NCBI RefSeq assembly: GCF_018129085.1 | Contig: NZ_JAAGBB010000030.1 | Span: 1 to 64,000 of the forward strand | Direction: 5' to 3' | DNA length: 64,000 bases | Source of the DNA: Plastoroseomonas hellenica | Lineage (GTDB): Bacteria > Pseudomonadota > Alphaproteobacteria > Acetobacterales > Acetobacteraceae | Shown: positions 43,155 through 53,300 of the stretch, piece after piece | Layout: the number at the start of each line of letters is the position of its first letter | Numbering within the stretch: position 1 is the first letter of the stretch | Notes under the pieces: model-generated | Databases searched by the model: none | Told to the model about the DNA's origin: nothing | What the model saw: the letters and a program-made list of their open reading frames with translations, nothing else | Translations under genes and position numbers: made by a program

Positions 43155-44213
43155 ATGGCCATGACATCCTTCGCCGTCGAGGAGAATGACGGCCGCGACC
43201 GCGGCGGGCCGCGGCAGCCGTTGCTGACCGTGCAGGGGCTGAAGAAGCACTTCCCCATCCGCGGCGGCATCTTCGGCCGCGTCTCGGCGCGGGTGCGGGC
43301 GGTGGACGGCATCTCCTTCGCGGTGCGCAAGGGCGAGACGCTCGGCATTGTCGGCGAGTCCGGCTGCGGCAAATCCACCGTGGCGCGGCTGCTCATGCGT
43401 CTCATCATGCCCGATGCGGGCGAGCAGATCTTCGATGGCGATGCGGTCGGCGAGCGTGGCGGCATCAGCGTGGCGGAGATGCGCCGCCAGGTGCAGATGG
43501 TGTTCCAGGACAGCGCCTCCTCGCTCAACCCGCGCATGCCCGTGCAGAATTCCATCGCCTTCGGCCCCATCGCGCTGGGCACGAGGCAGGCCGAGGCGAT
43601 CGGCATGGCGCGGGAGCTACTGGTGAAGGTCGGATTGAACCCGGCGCTCTTCGGCGGGCGCTACCCGCATGAGCTCTCGGGCGGGCAGAAGCAGCGCATC
43701 AACATCGCCCGGGCGCTCGCGATGAAGCCGCGCATGATCATCCTGGACGAGGCGGTCTCGGCGCTGGACAAAAGCGTCGAGGCGCAGGTGCTGAACCTGC
43801 TGCAGGCGCTGAAGCGCGACCTCAACCTCACCTATATCTTTATCAGCCACGATCTCGGCGTGGTGCGCTGGATCAGCGACCGGGTGATGGTGATGTATCT
43901 TGGCGAAGTCGTGGAGATCGGCCCGGCGGATGCGCTCTACGCCAGCCCCAGGCATCCCTACACGCGGGCGCTGCTGGCCTCGCGGCCGGCGCTCGATCCG
44001 GACCAGAGGCGGGAGGAGGCGCCGGTCAGCGGCGACCCGCCCAACCCGATCAATCCCCCCGCGGGCTGTCGCTTCCACACGCGCTGCCCCCATGCGGAAG
44101 CCGTGTGCAGCGCCAGGGCGCCCATGCTCAGCGCCGGCGGCGACGATGCCCATCTCGCGGCCTGCCACATGCAAGACCCATCCTCGGGCCACAGCCAGGC
44201 GCTGCGGCATTGA
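43155..44213 (+). CDS. ABC transporter ATP-binding protein, OppF/DppF type
   Basis: ATPase of 352 aa of the peptide-type importer. [16 protein letters not shown] marks the OppF side; Walker [11 protein letters not shown]-loop [15 protein letters not shown], signature [15 protein letters not shown], Walker [13 protein letters not shown] and His in ISHDLGVVR are present. The C-terminal [12 protein letters not shown] is the oligopeptide-transporter cysteine region. The ATG at 43155 is used; ATG 43161 has better spacing from AAGG. Its stop overlaps the next start. Confidence 0.94.
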   Translation: MAMTSFAVEENDGRDRGGPRQPLLTVQGLKKHFPIRGGIFGRVSARVRAVDGISFAVRKGETLGIVGESGCGKSTVARLLMRLIMPDAGEQIFDGDAVGERGGISVAEMRRQVQMVFQDSASSLNPRMPVQNSIAFGPIALGTRQAEAIGMARELLVKVGLNPALFGGRYPHELSGGQKQRINIARALAMKPRMIILDEAVSALDKSVEAQVLNLLQALKRDLNLTYIFISHDLGVVRWISDRVMVMYLGEVVEIGPADALYASPRHPYTRALLASRPALDPDQRREEAPVSGDPPNPINPPAGCRFHTRCPHAEAVCSARAPMLSAGGDDAHLAACHMQDPSSGHSQALRH

Positions 44214-45196
44214 GCGCGGCCCAGCCCCTGGTCGAGGTCGAGGACCTCTCGGTTAATTTCGTCACGCGCGAGAGCAATGTCCGCGCGGTGAACGGCGTCA
44301 GCTTCACCATGATGCCGGGTGAGGTGATGTGCATGCTGGGCGAGAGCGGCTCCGGCAAGAGCGTGACGATGCGGGCGCTCATGCGCCTCCTGCCGCCGAA
44401 GCGCGCCGTCATCACGGGGAAGATCCATATCGCCGGCCAGGACGTATTGGCGATGGACGACAAGGCGCTGCGTGCGATGCGCGGCGCCACCGTCTCCATG
44501 ATCTTCCAGGAGCCGATGACCGCCTTCGATCCCGTGGTGCGCGTGGGCGACCAGATCTCGGAGGTCGTCGCCCTGCACCGCGGCGTCAGCCGCAGGGAAG
44601 GGCGCCGGCGCGCGCTGGACCTGTTCGAGCTGGTCCGAATCCCCTCCGCGGAGCGGCGGCTGGACGCCTATCCGCATGAGCTCTCGGGCGGGCTGCGTCA
44701 GCGCGCCATGATCGCGCTCGCCCTCTCCTGCGAGCCCAAGCTGCTGCTGGCGGACGAGCCGACCACCGCGCTCGACGCCACGGTGCAGATCCAGGTGCTG
44801 ATCCTGCTGCGGCGGCTGCAGCAGGAGCTCGGCATGTCCGTGATCTTCGTGACCCATGACCTCGGCGTCGCGGCGGAGATCGCCGACCGCGTCGCTGTCA
44901 TGTATGCGGGCCGGGTGGTGGAAACGGGACCGGTGCGCGACCTGCTGCGCAACCCGCAGCATCCCTATACGGCGGGGCTGCTCGCCTCCACTGTGCATGA
45001 CCAGCCGCGCGACCAGGACCTCAAGACCATTCCAGGCACGCCGCCCGACATGCGTCGCCTGCCGCCCGGATGCAGCTTCGCGCCGCGCTGCGCCCGGGCG
45101 ATCGCCGACTGCAACCTCGCCATGCCGCCACCCGTCAGCCCGGAGCCCGGACGCATCGTGCGCTGCATCCGGGTTTCACAGCCTGAGTTCGCCTGA
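44210..45196 (+). CDS. ABC transporter ATP-binding protein, OppD/DppD type
   Basis: Second ATPase, 328 aa, completing the importer. It has [20 protein letters not shown], Walker [29 protein letters not shown], the signature [15 protein letters not shown], Walker [29 protein letters not shown] and a C-terminal [18 protein letters not shown] start at 44210 overlapping the preceding stop is inferred because no ATG or GTG fits before the ATPase domain. It overlaps the amidase gene by one base. Confidence 0.92.
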   Translation: MSAAQPLVEVEDLSVNFVTRESNVRAVNGVSFTMMPGEVMCMLGESGSGKSVTMRALMRLLPPKRAVITGKIHIAGQDVLAMDDKALRAMRGATVSMIFQEPMTAFDPVVRVGDQISEVVALHRGVSRREGRRRALDLFELVRIPSAERRLDAYPHELSGGLRQRAMIALALSCEPKLLLADEPTTALDATVQIQVLILLRRLQQELGMSVIFVTHDLGVAAEIADRVAVMYAGRVVETGPVRDLLRNPQHPYTAGLLASTVHDQPRDQDLKTIPGTPPDMRRLPPGCSFAPRCARAIADCNLAMPPPVSPEPGRIVRCIRVSQPEFA

Positions 45197-45900
45197 TGCC
45201 CCACATTATCGATATCCCTGAGAGCGTCATCGAGCGTGTCGTCAGGCGCTGCGGCACACCGCATCCCTTCGCGGCGCTCGATCCTGTCCGCACCGCGCTG
45301 CTCGTGGTGGATATGCAGCTCGGCTACATGCATGCCGAGCTCGGCCATTCCTGCGTGCCGACCGCGCCCGGCATCGTCCCCACCATCAACCGTCTCGCGG
45401 AGACGCTGCGCCGCACGGGCGGGGCGGTGTACTGGATCCAGAACGCCTCGGACGAACGCTCGCGGGAGGAATGGTCGGTTCTGGAGGAGCAGGCGAGCCC
45501 CGCCCGCCGCGCCGCGCGCATCCGCTCCATCGCGCCGGGCGCGCCGGGGCACGCTTTCTGGCCCGATCTCGACATCCGCGAGGGCGATGCGATCGTGCCG
45601 AAGTTCCGCTATTCCTGCTTCATCCGCGGCGCCTCCGACCTCGAGGAACGGCTGCGCGGGCACGGCATCGATACCGTGCTCATCGCCGGCACCCTGACCA
45701 ATGTCTGCTGCGAATCCACCGCGCGCGATGCGATGATGCTGAACTTCCGCACCATCATGGTGGCCGATGCCAATGCCGCGATGACGGATGCGGAGCACAA
45801 TGCCTCGCTCATCGCCTTCTATCTCTATTTCGGCGACGTGCAGACCGCCGCCGAGGTCGAGGCCGCACTGGACCGGGGCGCACGGCGCGACGTCGCCTGA
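45196..45900 (+). CDS. Isochorismatase-family cysteine hydrolase (carbamoyl-amide hydrolase-like)
   Basis: Protein of 234 aa with the complete Asp39/Lys136/Cys171 triad: ALLVVDMQLGY, IVPKFRYSCF and GTLTNVCCESTARDAM. The TNVC.EST..DA pattern and following ADANAAMTDAEHNASL are like RutB and N-carbamoylsarcosine amidase, which hydrolyse N-carbamoyl compounds to amine, CO2 and ammonia. It starts one base before the end of the ATPase gene (TGATG), tying its expression to the importer. With hyuAB nearby, an N-carbamoyl amino acid from a hydantoin is a reasonable substrate, not proven. Confidence 0.9.
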   Translation: MPHIIDIPESVIERVVRRCGTPHPFAALDPVRTALLVVDMQLGYMHAELGHSCVPTAPGIVPTINRLAETLRRTGGAVYWIQNASDERSREEWSVLEEQASPARRAARIRSIAPGAPGHAFWPDLDIREGDAIVPKFRYSCFIRGASDLEERLRGHGIDTVLIAGTLTNVCCESTARDAMMLNFRTIMVADANAAMTDAEHNASLIAFYLYFGDVQTAAEVEAALDRGARRDVA

Positions 45901-45914
45901 GACTCCGCACCAGG

Positions 45915-47009
45915 CTATTGCCCGAGCAGCTCCGCATTATGGGCGCCGAGCGCCGGCGCCGGCGGCAGCCAGGCGCCGACGCCCGGCAGCGCCGGCATCG
46001 GCACCTGGCCGAGCTCCGGCTGCGCGACCATGCCCGCGGCACCGACCGCGCGCACATGCGGGTCGGCGAGCCAGTCGATCGGCGTGTTCACCCGCTCCGC
46101 GAGCAGGCGCTCGGCCTGCAGCGCGCGCACCCAATGCGCCACATCCTGCTGCGCGAAGGCCTCCCGCAGCAGCGGCAGCAGCGCCCCGCGGTGCGCGGCG
46201 CGCGCGGCGAAACTCGCGAAGCGCGCATCCTCGGCGAGCGGCGGCAGGCCGAGCACACGGCAGAGCGTCACGAATTCCGGATCGCGCACCAGGGTGACCA
46301 TCACCCAGCCGCCGCAGGCGGCGCGGTAGGATCCGGCCGGCACGTTGAGCAGGGCAGGGGCCTGCCCGAGCAGCCCGGCTTCCGCGATCTGCGGCGCGAT
46401 CAGCGCGGCGGTACCGGCCATCAGCGAGACATCCAGCACCCGGCGGCGCGGCGCGGCATCGCGCGCCCGCTCGGCGAGCGCTGCCTGCACCGCGGCGAAG
46501 GCCGAGAGGCCGGTGAAGACGTCGCTCACCAGCGCGCCCACCTTGTGCGGCGCCCCGTCCAGCCCTTCGTTCAAGGTCGCGAGGCCGGAGAAGGCCTGCG
46601 CCACGGAATCGGTGCAGGGTCGCTCCGCATAGGGACCGGCCTGGCCGAAGCCGGAGATCGAGAGGCAGACGGCATCCGGCTTCGCGCTTTCCGGCCCGAG
46701 GCCGAGCCGCGCCGCGACACCGGGGCGGAAGCTCTCGATCAGCACATCGGCCTGCGCGGCGAGGCGTTGCGCCGCCACGCGGCCTGCCTCGGTCTTGAGG
46801 TCGAGCATGACGCTGCGCTTGCCGCGGTTGAAGCTGACATGCAGCACCGATTGCCGGTCCTGCCGCGTGGTCAGCCCGCGCGACCAGTCGCCCTCGGGCG
46901 GCTCCAGCTTCACGACATCGGCGCCGCAGGCCGCGAGGAGCATGCCGCAATAGGGGCCGGCGACGCCCTGTCCCGCATCCAGCACGAAGAGACCCTGATA
47001 CGCCTGCAC
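45915..47009 (-). CDS. CaiB/BaiF family CoA-transferase
   Basis: Family III CoA-transferase of 364 aa, moving CoA between carboxylic acids. VLDAGQGVAGPYCGMLLAACGADVVKLEPPEGDWSR is the N-terminal signature; FNRGKRSVMLDLKTEAGR, LIESFRPGVAARLGLG and SISGFGQAGPY follow, with the likely catalytic Asp in VSDVFTGLSA. It is divergent from a Bug-type binding-protein gene with 59 bases between, a common pairing in organisms that take up diverse organic acids. The substrate is unknown. Confidence 0.92.
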   Translation of the reverse strand: MQAYQGLFVLDAGQGVAGPYCGMLLAACGADVVKLEPPEGDWSRGLTTRQDRQSVLHVSFNRGKRSVMLDLKTEAGRVAAQRLAAQADVLIESFRPGVAARLGLGPESAKPDAVCLSISGFGQAGPYAERPCTDSVAQAFSGLATLNEGLDGAPHKVGALVSDVFTGLSAFAAVQAALAERARDAAPRRRVLDVSLMAGTAALIAPQIAEAGLLGQAPALLNVPAGSYRAACGGWVMVTLVRDPEFVTLCRVLGLPPLAEDARFASFAARAAHRGALLPLLREAFAQQDVAHWVRALQAERLLAERVNTPIDWLADPHVRAVGAAGMVAQPELGQVPMPALPGVGAWLPPAPALGAHNAELLGQ

Positions 47010-47068
47010 CGCTTTCCCTCCCGACCTCGTGCCCGTTATCCTGCCCTGAAACCAGGGTTGGAAACAGA

Positions 47069-48037
47069 ATGCGGATCACGCGACGCGCGGCACTCGCCGC
47101 GGCCATGGCAGCGGGCGCAACCGGCGCCCATGCGCAGGGCGACTGGCCGCAGCGGCCGGTGCGCTTCGTGGTGCCCTATCCCCCGGGCGGCCCGACCGAC
47201 ATCCTCGGCCGCGTCGTCGCGCAGCGCCTTGCCGTCGATCTGCGGCAGCCGATGGTGATCGACAACAAGCCCGGCGCCTCCGGCGTCATCGGCAGCGCGG
47301 AGGTGGCGCGTGCCGCACCCGATGGCACCACCTTCCTGATCAACGCGTCGATCCACGTCATCATCCCACACCTCAACCGCAACATGCCCTTCGATGCGCT
47401 GGCCGATTTCACGCCGGTGACCAATATCGGCATGGTGCCGCTGGTCGCCGTGGTGCACCCGTCGCTCCCGGTGCGGAGCATCGCCGAGTTGATCGCGCAT
47501 CTGCGCGCCAATCCCGGCCGCATCTCCTACGGCTCCTCCGGCAATGCCTCGGCGCTGCATCTGGCGGGCGAGATGTTCAAGCTGATGACCGGCACGGAGA
47601 TGGTGCATGTGCCCTATCGCGGCGCCGGCCCCGCGATCCAGGACCTGATGGCGGGCAATATCCAGTTGATGTTTGACAGTGTCCCCTCCTCGGCCGCGGC
47701 GGTGCGGGAGGGACGGCTTCGGGCGCTGGCGGTCACCACCCGCCGCCGGACCGCGGCCTATCCCGACCTGCCGACCGTGGCGGAGGCCGGCCTGCCCGGC
47801 TTCGACATCGCGACCTGGTACGCGGTCTGGGCGCCGCCGCGCATGCCGGCGCCGGTCGTCACGCGGCTGCAGCAGGCGATCGCCGCCGCGGTCGCCGTGC
47901 CGGAGGTGCGCGATCGCCTCGGCACCCTCGGCGCCGAGCCGGTCGCCGATACGCCGGAGGATTTCGCGGCGTTCTGCCGGGTGGAGTACACCCGCTGGGG
48001 ACAGCTCGTGCGCGATGCGCGCGTAACCTTGGACTGA
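47069..48037 (+). CDS. Tripartite tricarboxylate transporter substrate-binding protein (Bug family)
   Basis: Periplasmic binding protein of 322 aa. The signal ITRRAALAAAMAAGATGAHAQ has twin arginines, as in many Bug proteins. WPQRPVRFVVPYPPGGPTDILGR, IDNKPGASGVIGSAEVARA and YGSSGNASALHLAGEMFK are family motifs around the ligand pocket. The TctA/TctB membrane partners are absent from the window, so it is an orphan receptor here. Organic acid or carboxylate ligands are typical. Confidence 0.93.
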   Translation: MRITRRAALAAAMAAGATGAHAQGDWPQRPVRFVVPYPPGGPTDILGRVVAQRLAVDLRQPMVIDNKPGASGVIGSAEVARAAPDGTTFLINASIHVIIPHLNRNMPFDALADFTPVTNIGMVPLVAVVHPSLPVRSIAELIAHLRANPGRISYGSSGNASALHLAGEMFKLMTGTEMVHVPYRGAGPAIQDLMAGNIQLMFDSVPSSAAAVREGRLRALAVTTRRRTAAYPDLPTVAEAGLPGFDIATWYAVWAPPRMPAPVVTRLQQAIAAAVAVPEVRDRLGTLGAEPVADTPEDFAAFCRVEYTRWGQLVRDARVTLD

Positions 48038-48047
48038 GAGTGACGCC

Positions 48048-49058
48048 ATGCGTGCCATCCTCTGCGAATCCTGGCGGGATTTCGATGACCTCGAGGTGAA
48101 GGAGGTCGCGCCACCGCCGCTGCGCCCGCGCGGCGTTCGCATCCGGGTCGCCGGCTGCGGCGTCTCCTTCGCGACGCAGCTCGTCGTCGCCGGCAAGTAC
48201 CAGCGCCGCCCGCCGCTACCCTTCACCCCGGGCACCGAGATCGTCGGCCATGTGATCGAAGCGGCGCCGGATGCCGATGCGCCGCCGTCCGGCACCGCGG
48301 TCTTCGCGGTGCTCGACTGGGGCGGCATGGCGGAGGAGGCGGTGGCCGACGACATCCATGTGATGCCGCTGCCCGCGGAGTTGCCGCTGCTGCCCGCGAT
48401 CGCCTTCCCTATCAGCTATCCGACGGCCGGGGCCGCCCTGATCTGGCGCGCCGGGCTCGCGGCCGGGCAACCGGTGCTGGTCCAGGGCGCCGGCGGCGGC
48501 GTCGGCCTCGCCGGGGTCGAGATCGCGAAGGCGCTCGGCGCCCTGGTGATCGCGCGTGCGGGCGCGGACAAGCATGCGTTGCTGGCCGCGCGCGGCGCGG
48601 ACCATGTCCTCGACAGCCGGGCGCCCTTCCGCGATGCGGTCCGGGCCGCGACGGCGGGCAGGGGCGTCGATGTCGTGCTGGACCCCATCGGCGGCGATGC
48701 CTTCGACGAAGGGCTCCGCTGCCTCGGTGATGGCGGCGTGCTGCTCACCATCGGCTATGCGGCGGGCCGCATCCCGGAAGTCGGCGCCAATATCCTGCTG
48801 CTGAAGAATATCGGCGTCGCCGGCCTCAACTGGGGCACCTATGTCGGCTGGTCACCGGGCGACGGGCGGCACGACCACGCGGCCCGCGTGCGCGCCCTCT
48901 GGGCGCGGCTGATCGGCTGGTGGCAGCAGGGCCTGTTGCGGCCGGAGCTGCATGCGAGCTTCCCGCTGGAGGGCTTCCGGGACGCGATGGCCGAGGTCCG
49001 CGGCCGGCGCGCCGTCGGCCGCGTCGCCCTGCTGCCGAACGGGCCTGCCGGCCCGTAG
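48048..49058 (+). CDS. Zinc-free quinone oxidoreductase-like protein (MDR family)
   Basis: NADPH-dependent oxidoreductase of 336 aa in the quinone oxidoreductase branch of the medium-chain dehydrogenases. The GroES-like N-domain has PRGVRIRVAGCGVSFATQLVVAGKY and PFTPGTEIVGHV; the Rossmann domain has VLVQGAGGGVGLAGVEIAKALGA; RKAVGRVALLP-like RRAVGRVALLP ends it. Zinc-binding cysteines of alcohol dehydrogenases are missing. It is 10 bases after the Bug gene, so they are probably cotranscribed. Confidence 0.9.
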   Translation: MRAILCESWRDFDDLEVKEVAPPPLRPRGVRIRVAGCGVSFATQLVVAGKYQRRPPLPFTPGTEIVGHVIEAAPDADAPPSGTAVFAVLDWGGMAEEAVADDIHVMPLPAELPLLPAIAFPISYPTAGAALIWRAGLAAGQPVLVQGAGGGVGLAGVEIAKALGALVIARAGADKHALLAARGADHVLDSRAPFRDAVRAATAGRGVDVVLDPIGGDAFDEGLRCLGDGGVLLTIGYAAGRIPEVGANILLLKNIGVAGLNWGTYVGWSPGDGRHDHAARVRALWARLIGWWQQGLLRPELHASFPLEGFRDAMAEVRGRRAVGRVALLPNGPAGP

Positions 49059-49094
49059 CAGCGCGCCGGGGCAGGCCATCGGGTTCCAAGCTTG

Positions 49095-49118
49095 CGGACC
49101 GGTCGCCTGACCGGTCCG
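49095..49118. terminator. Strong hairpin between convergent genes
   Basis: The arms CGGACCGGTC and GACCGGTCCG pair over 10 bases around a GCCT loop, 36 bases past the quinone-oxidoreductase stop and 80 bases before the end of the converging orphan gene. There is no T-run, so it may act as a weak or Rho-aided terminator or an mRNA-stabilising end. Confidence 0.45.
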
Positions 49119-49119
49119 A

Positions 49120-49177
49120 GGCCGCGAACGCGGCCCGCGCGGAGTCGCGCGAAGCCAAGCCGGCGGATGCCGGCGCC
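49120..49177 (+). repeat. Two-hairpin repeat, copy 2
   Basis: It contains GGCCGCG-AA-CGCGGCC (49120-49135) and, after a short spacer, a 26-base segment (49152-49177) identical to 19349-19374 with the GCCGGC-GGAT-GCCGGC hairpin. As at 19285, it lies between converging genes, and both copies continue into a TGAGG shortly after. Confidence 0.6.
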
Positions 49178-49197
49178 CGGCGTTTGAGGGGCATGGA

Positions 49198-50118
49198 TTA
49201 ATCGCGGGAGAGTTTGTCGCCCAATGCCATCCAGCCCGCGGGTTCCTGGATCAGGGCGCCGACATCGTATTGGCCGAAGCCGGCGGTGACGCCGCGGCGG
49301 GTCATGATCTCGGCGAAGATGCGGGAGGCCGGGCCGGCGGTCCGCATCGCCGCCTTGCCGGTCGGCGCGCCGAAGACGATGACCGCGGAGGGTGCGCCGA
49401 AATTGGCGACCTGCTGCTCCTGGAAAGCGCGCCAATGGATCTCGATGGCGGCCAGGTAGCACATCTCGTGCACGCCGATCTTGAGCGCGAGCTTGCCGGC
49501 GGCAGCGAGGGAATTGGCGATGGTGCCGGCCAGCGGCACCGGCACCGCAGCGCCGATGGTCTGGGTGCCGCGCAGCGTCGCCTTCGCGGATTTCGCGCGG
49601 ATGATGGTTTCGCACCAGCGGGCGATGGTCTCCGACTTGCGGTAGGCCTTCGCGATGGCGTGGATTTGCTGGAGGTGCATGAGGGTCGTCGCGGTGGCGC
49701 TGCCGTGCCGCACCGTGCTGCCGACATTGATCATGGACCCGAAATACTTGCCAACGCCGCCGGCGCCGCTGACCACCGACCCCGCGGCCGCCTTCCAGCC
49801 GCGTGTGAAGAGGTAGCGCTGGGTGGCCGGGCTATCGGCGTCCTCCTTGCCATTGGCGACGAACCAAGGGTTGGGCTTCACCGACACGTCGCCGCTGCGC
49901 CGCTTCGCGTAATAGCCCCGATGGATGCCCTGGCCGATCTGGTTGCCCGCATAGGCCACCGGCGCCGAATTTCCGGGGCGGGCGTCGAGCGCGATGGTGA
50001 TGATGTCGAAGGCCGCGAAGGCGAAATCCTCCGGCGTCTGCTTGCCCTGGCCGTTGATCGCTTCGCCATGCGCCGCCCGGACGCCCGCCATATCGCTCGT
50101 ACCGCGATGTGAAGACAT
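49198..50118 (-). CDS. Orphan protein of unknown function
   Basis: Protein of 306 aa; the ATG at 50118 has AGAGG about 10 bases upstream. No family is recognised. There is no signal peptide. The middle is rich in small residues (AAAGSVVSGAGGVGKYFGSMINVG; PVPLAGTIANSLAAAGKLALKIG) and could be helical or membrane-interacting, while the C-terminus (SRIFAEIMTRRGVTAGFGQYDVGALIQEPAGWMALGDKL) looks globular. It is a single gene flanked by convergent and divergent neighbours with no system partners visible. A secreted effector or colicin-like protein is a guess only. Confidence 0.72.
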   Translation of the reverse strand: MSSHRGTSDMAGVRAAHGEAINGQGKQTPEDFAFAAFDIITIALDARPGNSAPVAYAGNQIGQGIHRGYYAKRRSGDVSVKPNPWFVANGKEDADSPATQRYLFTRGWKAAAGSVVSGAGGVGKYFGSMINVGSTVRHGSATATTLMHLQQIHAIAKAYRKSETIARWCETIIRAKSAKATLRGTQTIGAAVPVPLAGTIANSLAAAGKLALKIGVHEMCYLAAIEIHWRAFQEQQVANFGAPSAVIVFGAPTGKAAMRTAGPASRIFAEIMTRRGVTAGFGQYDVGALIQEPAGWMALGDKLSRD

Positions 50119-50374
50119 GAATTTCGATCCTCTGAGGGGTTGTGCCCGTCGGGCACAACTATCGGTGGTGTCTTCGCAGCAGGGCGTATCGCGGTACGGC
50201 GCGGGCGGGTGACCGATCCTTGAAAGCGTCGGATTCCGGGCCGCTCTCCCGATCTGTTGACGAGGCCGCCGCCTGGTTGGGCGCGGCATTGTCGCCCTCA
50301 CTTCTTCGTTCCGGGGGTGTTCCGGGCGGCGCTTCGTGGCATGGTTCGCCGGCCTCCAACCGCGGAAAACGCCC

Positions 50375-53300
50375 ATGCGCCGGTTCCTGCTGCTGCTGAC
50401 CCTCCTGTTCGCTGCCCTGCCCGCCGGCGCCTTCGAACTGCCAGGCGTGCAGCGCGACTCGAGCGCCTACCGGCAGGAGCTGATGCGCCGCTTCCCCGGC
50501 AGCAGCCCGCAGAGCCGGGCCGCCGCCGAGACCCGCGCGATCCAGGCCGAGCGCACCAACAACCTGCCGGCGGCGGCCGCCGCCTGGGAGGAACGGGTGG
50601 CAGCCGGCCCGCTCTCCCACGACGCCTGGATGGCCCTCGCCCGGGTCCAGCTCGCGCGCCGCCCGCAGGAGGCCAACCGGGCGCTGCAGGCAGCCTGGGT
50701 CGCCTTCACTATCGCCCCGGCCGGCCCGCAGGAGGTGCCATCCCTGCTGATGATCGCCGATGCCCTCCAGGCCCTGAACCTGCCGGCCGGTATGCTGGAA
50801 GCGCTGGCGGCAGCGGCCGAGCGCGCGCCGGAGGATGCGGCGCTCCGCGCCCGACTGACCGAGACGCGCCGCCGGGTCGGGCTGCTGCCGACTCGCGTCC
50901 GCACCGAAGCGGATGCCGAGCCCGCCCGCGCTTGTATCGGCTTCACCCAGCCGCCGGCCCGCCGCCAGGACTGGACGCCCGCCGACTGGGTGCGCACCGA
51001 GCCCGCCATCCCCGGCCTGGCCGTGGAGCGCGAGGCGGATGTGATCTGCATCGCGGGCCTGCCCTGGGGCCGCAGCACCCGCATCATCCTGCGCGCCGGC
51101 CTGCCCGGCGAGGACGGCTCGGCGCTCCGCACTGAGCAGTCGCTGACCGTCGCGATGCCGAACCGCGCGCCGCGCCTCGCCTTCGACCAGCGCGCCTATG
51201 TGCTGCCGCGCGGGCAGGAGCCGCGGATCACGCTCGCCAGCACCAATGTCTCGGCGGTCGCGATCCGCCTGATCCGGGTTGCCGAACGCAACCTGATGGG
51301 GCTCAGGCGCGATTGGCAGCCGGGCCAGGCGCTCAATTCCTGGACGGTCGAGGGCCTGACCGAGGATGCCGGCACCGTCATCTGGGAAGGCCGCGCCGAT
51401 ATCCCCCGCTTCGAGCAGAACGCGACCCAGCGCACCGCGCTGCCGCTGCCCGACGCGCTGCGCAACGCGCCTCCGGGCATCTTCGTCCTCGCCGTCCGCT
51501 CCGGCGACGGCAATGCGGCACGGGAAGCAACGGCGTCGCTGGCGCTCGCCGTGACCGATCTCGGCCTCGTCGCCTGGCGCGGCGCTGATGGTGTCGCGGT
51601 GCAGGCGCGGAGCCTCGGCGAGGCGGTGGCGAAGCCCGGCGTGCGCGTCGCGCTGCTGGCCCGCAACAATGAGGTGCTGGCGGAGGCGGAGACCGACGCC
51701 ACCGGCATCGCCCGTTTCGGTGCCGCCCTGTTGCGCGGGCGCGGCGGTCTGGCCCCGGTCGCGCTGCATGCGACCGCCGGCGCGGACTTCGCGATGCTCG
51801 ACCTGGAAGCGGCCTCCTTCGACCTGTCGGACCGCGGCGCCACCGGCCGGCCGCATCCGGCGGCGATGGACGCCTTCGTCTGGCTCGACCGCGGCATCTA
51901 CCGGCCGGGCGAGACGGTGCAGATCGCGGCGCTGATCCGCGACGCCGCCGGGCAGCCGGTGGACCTGCCGGTCAGGCTGCGGGTGCGCCGCCCGAACGGA
52001 CAGGTCTTCGCCGAGCAGGTGCCGGCGCGCGGGCCGGACGCCGCAATCCTCTGGCCGATGCCGCTCTCGAACGGGGCGCCGGCCGGCGCCTGGACCATTG
52101 AAGCGCTGACCGATCCGGATGCGCCGCCGATCGGCCGCACCACCTTCCGCGTCGATGCCTTCGTGCCGGAGCGGCTGGAGGTGACCGCGACCCCGCCCGC
52201 TGGTGCGATGCTGGTCCCGGGCCGGCCGCTCGACGTGCCGGTCGCCGCCCGCTTCCTCTATGGCGCGCCCGGCTCCGGCCTCTCCGGCAATGCGGAGCTG
52301 CGGCTGGCGGTGAACCCGGAGCCCTTCCCGGATTGGCGCGGCTGGCGCATCGGCCTAGCGGAGGAGCCCTTCACCCCGGCGCTGCAAACCTTCGAGATCC
52401 CGGAGACCGATGCCGACGGCCGCGCCACGCTGAGCCTCGCTCTGCAGGGGGTGCCGGATTCGACCCGCGTGCTGCAGGCAGAGGTCGGCATCACCATCAG
52501 CGAGCCCGGCGGCGCCGAGAGCCGCACCCGCTTCACCATTCCGGTGCGCCCGCGGGGCAGGCTGATCGCGCTGCGCCCGGGCTTCGAGGGCGGTTCGGTC
52601 GACGACAATGCCGAGGCCGCCTTCGACATCGCGGCGCTGACGCCGGCCGGCGCCGCCGACACGGCGCGGCTCCGCGTCCGGCTGGTGCGGGAACGGCCGA
52701 GTTGGCGCATGGTTACGCGCGGCCAGATCGCCCGCTACGAGACGGTCTGGCGCGACGAGCCGGTCGATGCCGCGGAGGTGCAGGTGGCGCCGGGCAGCCC
52801 GGCGCGCTTCGCCCGCCGCATGCCCTTCGGCCGCTACCGGATCGAGGTCACGGATCCATCGGGCCTCGCCATCACCTCCATGCGCTTCCGCAGCGGCTGG
52901 GCCAGCAGCGAGAGCGCCGAGGTGCCGGACCGCGTCGATGTCGCGACCGACCGCCAATCCCACCCCGATGGCGCGACGGCGCGCATCCGCGTGACGCCGC
53001 CCTTCGGCGGGCGCGCTTCCATCGCCGTGCTGACCGATCGCCTGGTGTCGATCCGCGAGACCGAGATCCCCGAAGGCGGCGCCACCATCGAAGTGCCGGT
53101 CTCCGCCGCCTGGGGCCCCGGCGCCTATGTGGCGGTGACGGTCTACCGCGCCGGGGAGGCGCGGCGCGGGCCGCAGCGCGCACTCGGGCTGGTCTGGGTT
53201 GCACTCGACACCGCGCCGCGCCGGCTCGACGTCGCGATCGAGAGCCCGGAGCGCATCCTGCCGCGGCAGCGCGTCACCATCCCCGTCCGCATCGGCAATG

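Noticed and set aside
39526-43167. Open frame of 1213 aa on the minus strand
   Set aside because: It runs antisense through the binding-protein and permease genes and is rich in His, Arg, Asp and Gln, typical of a shadow frame in high-GC DNA.
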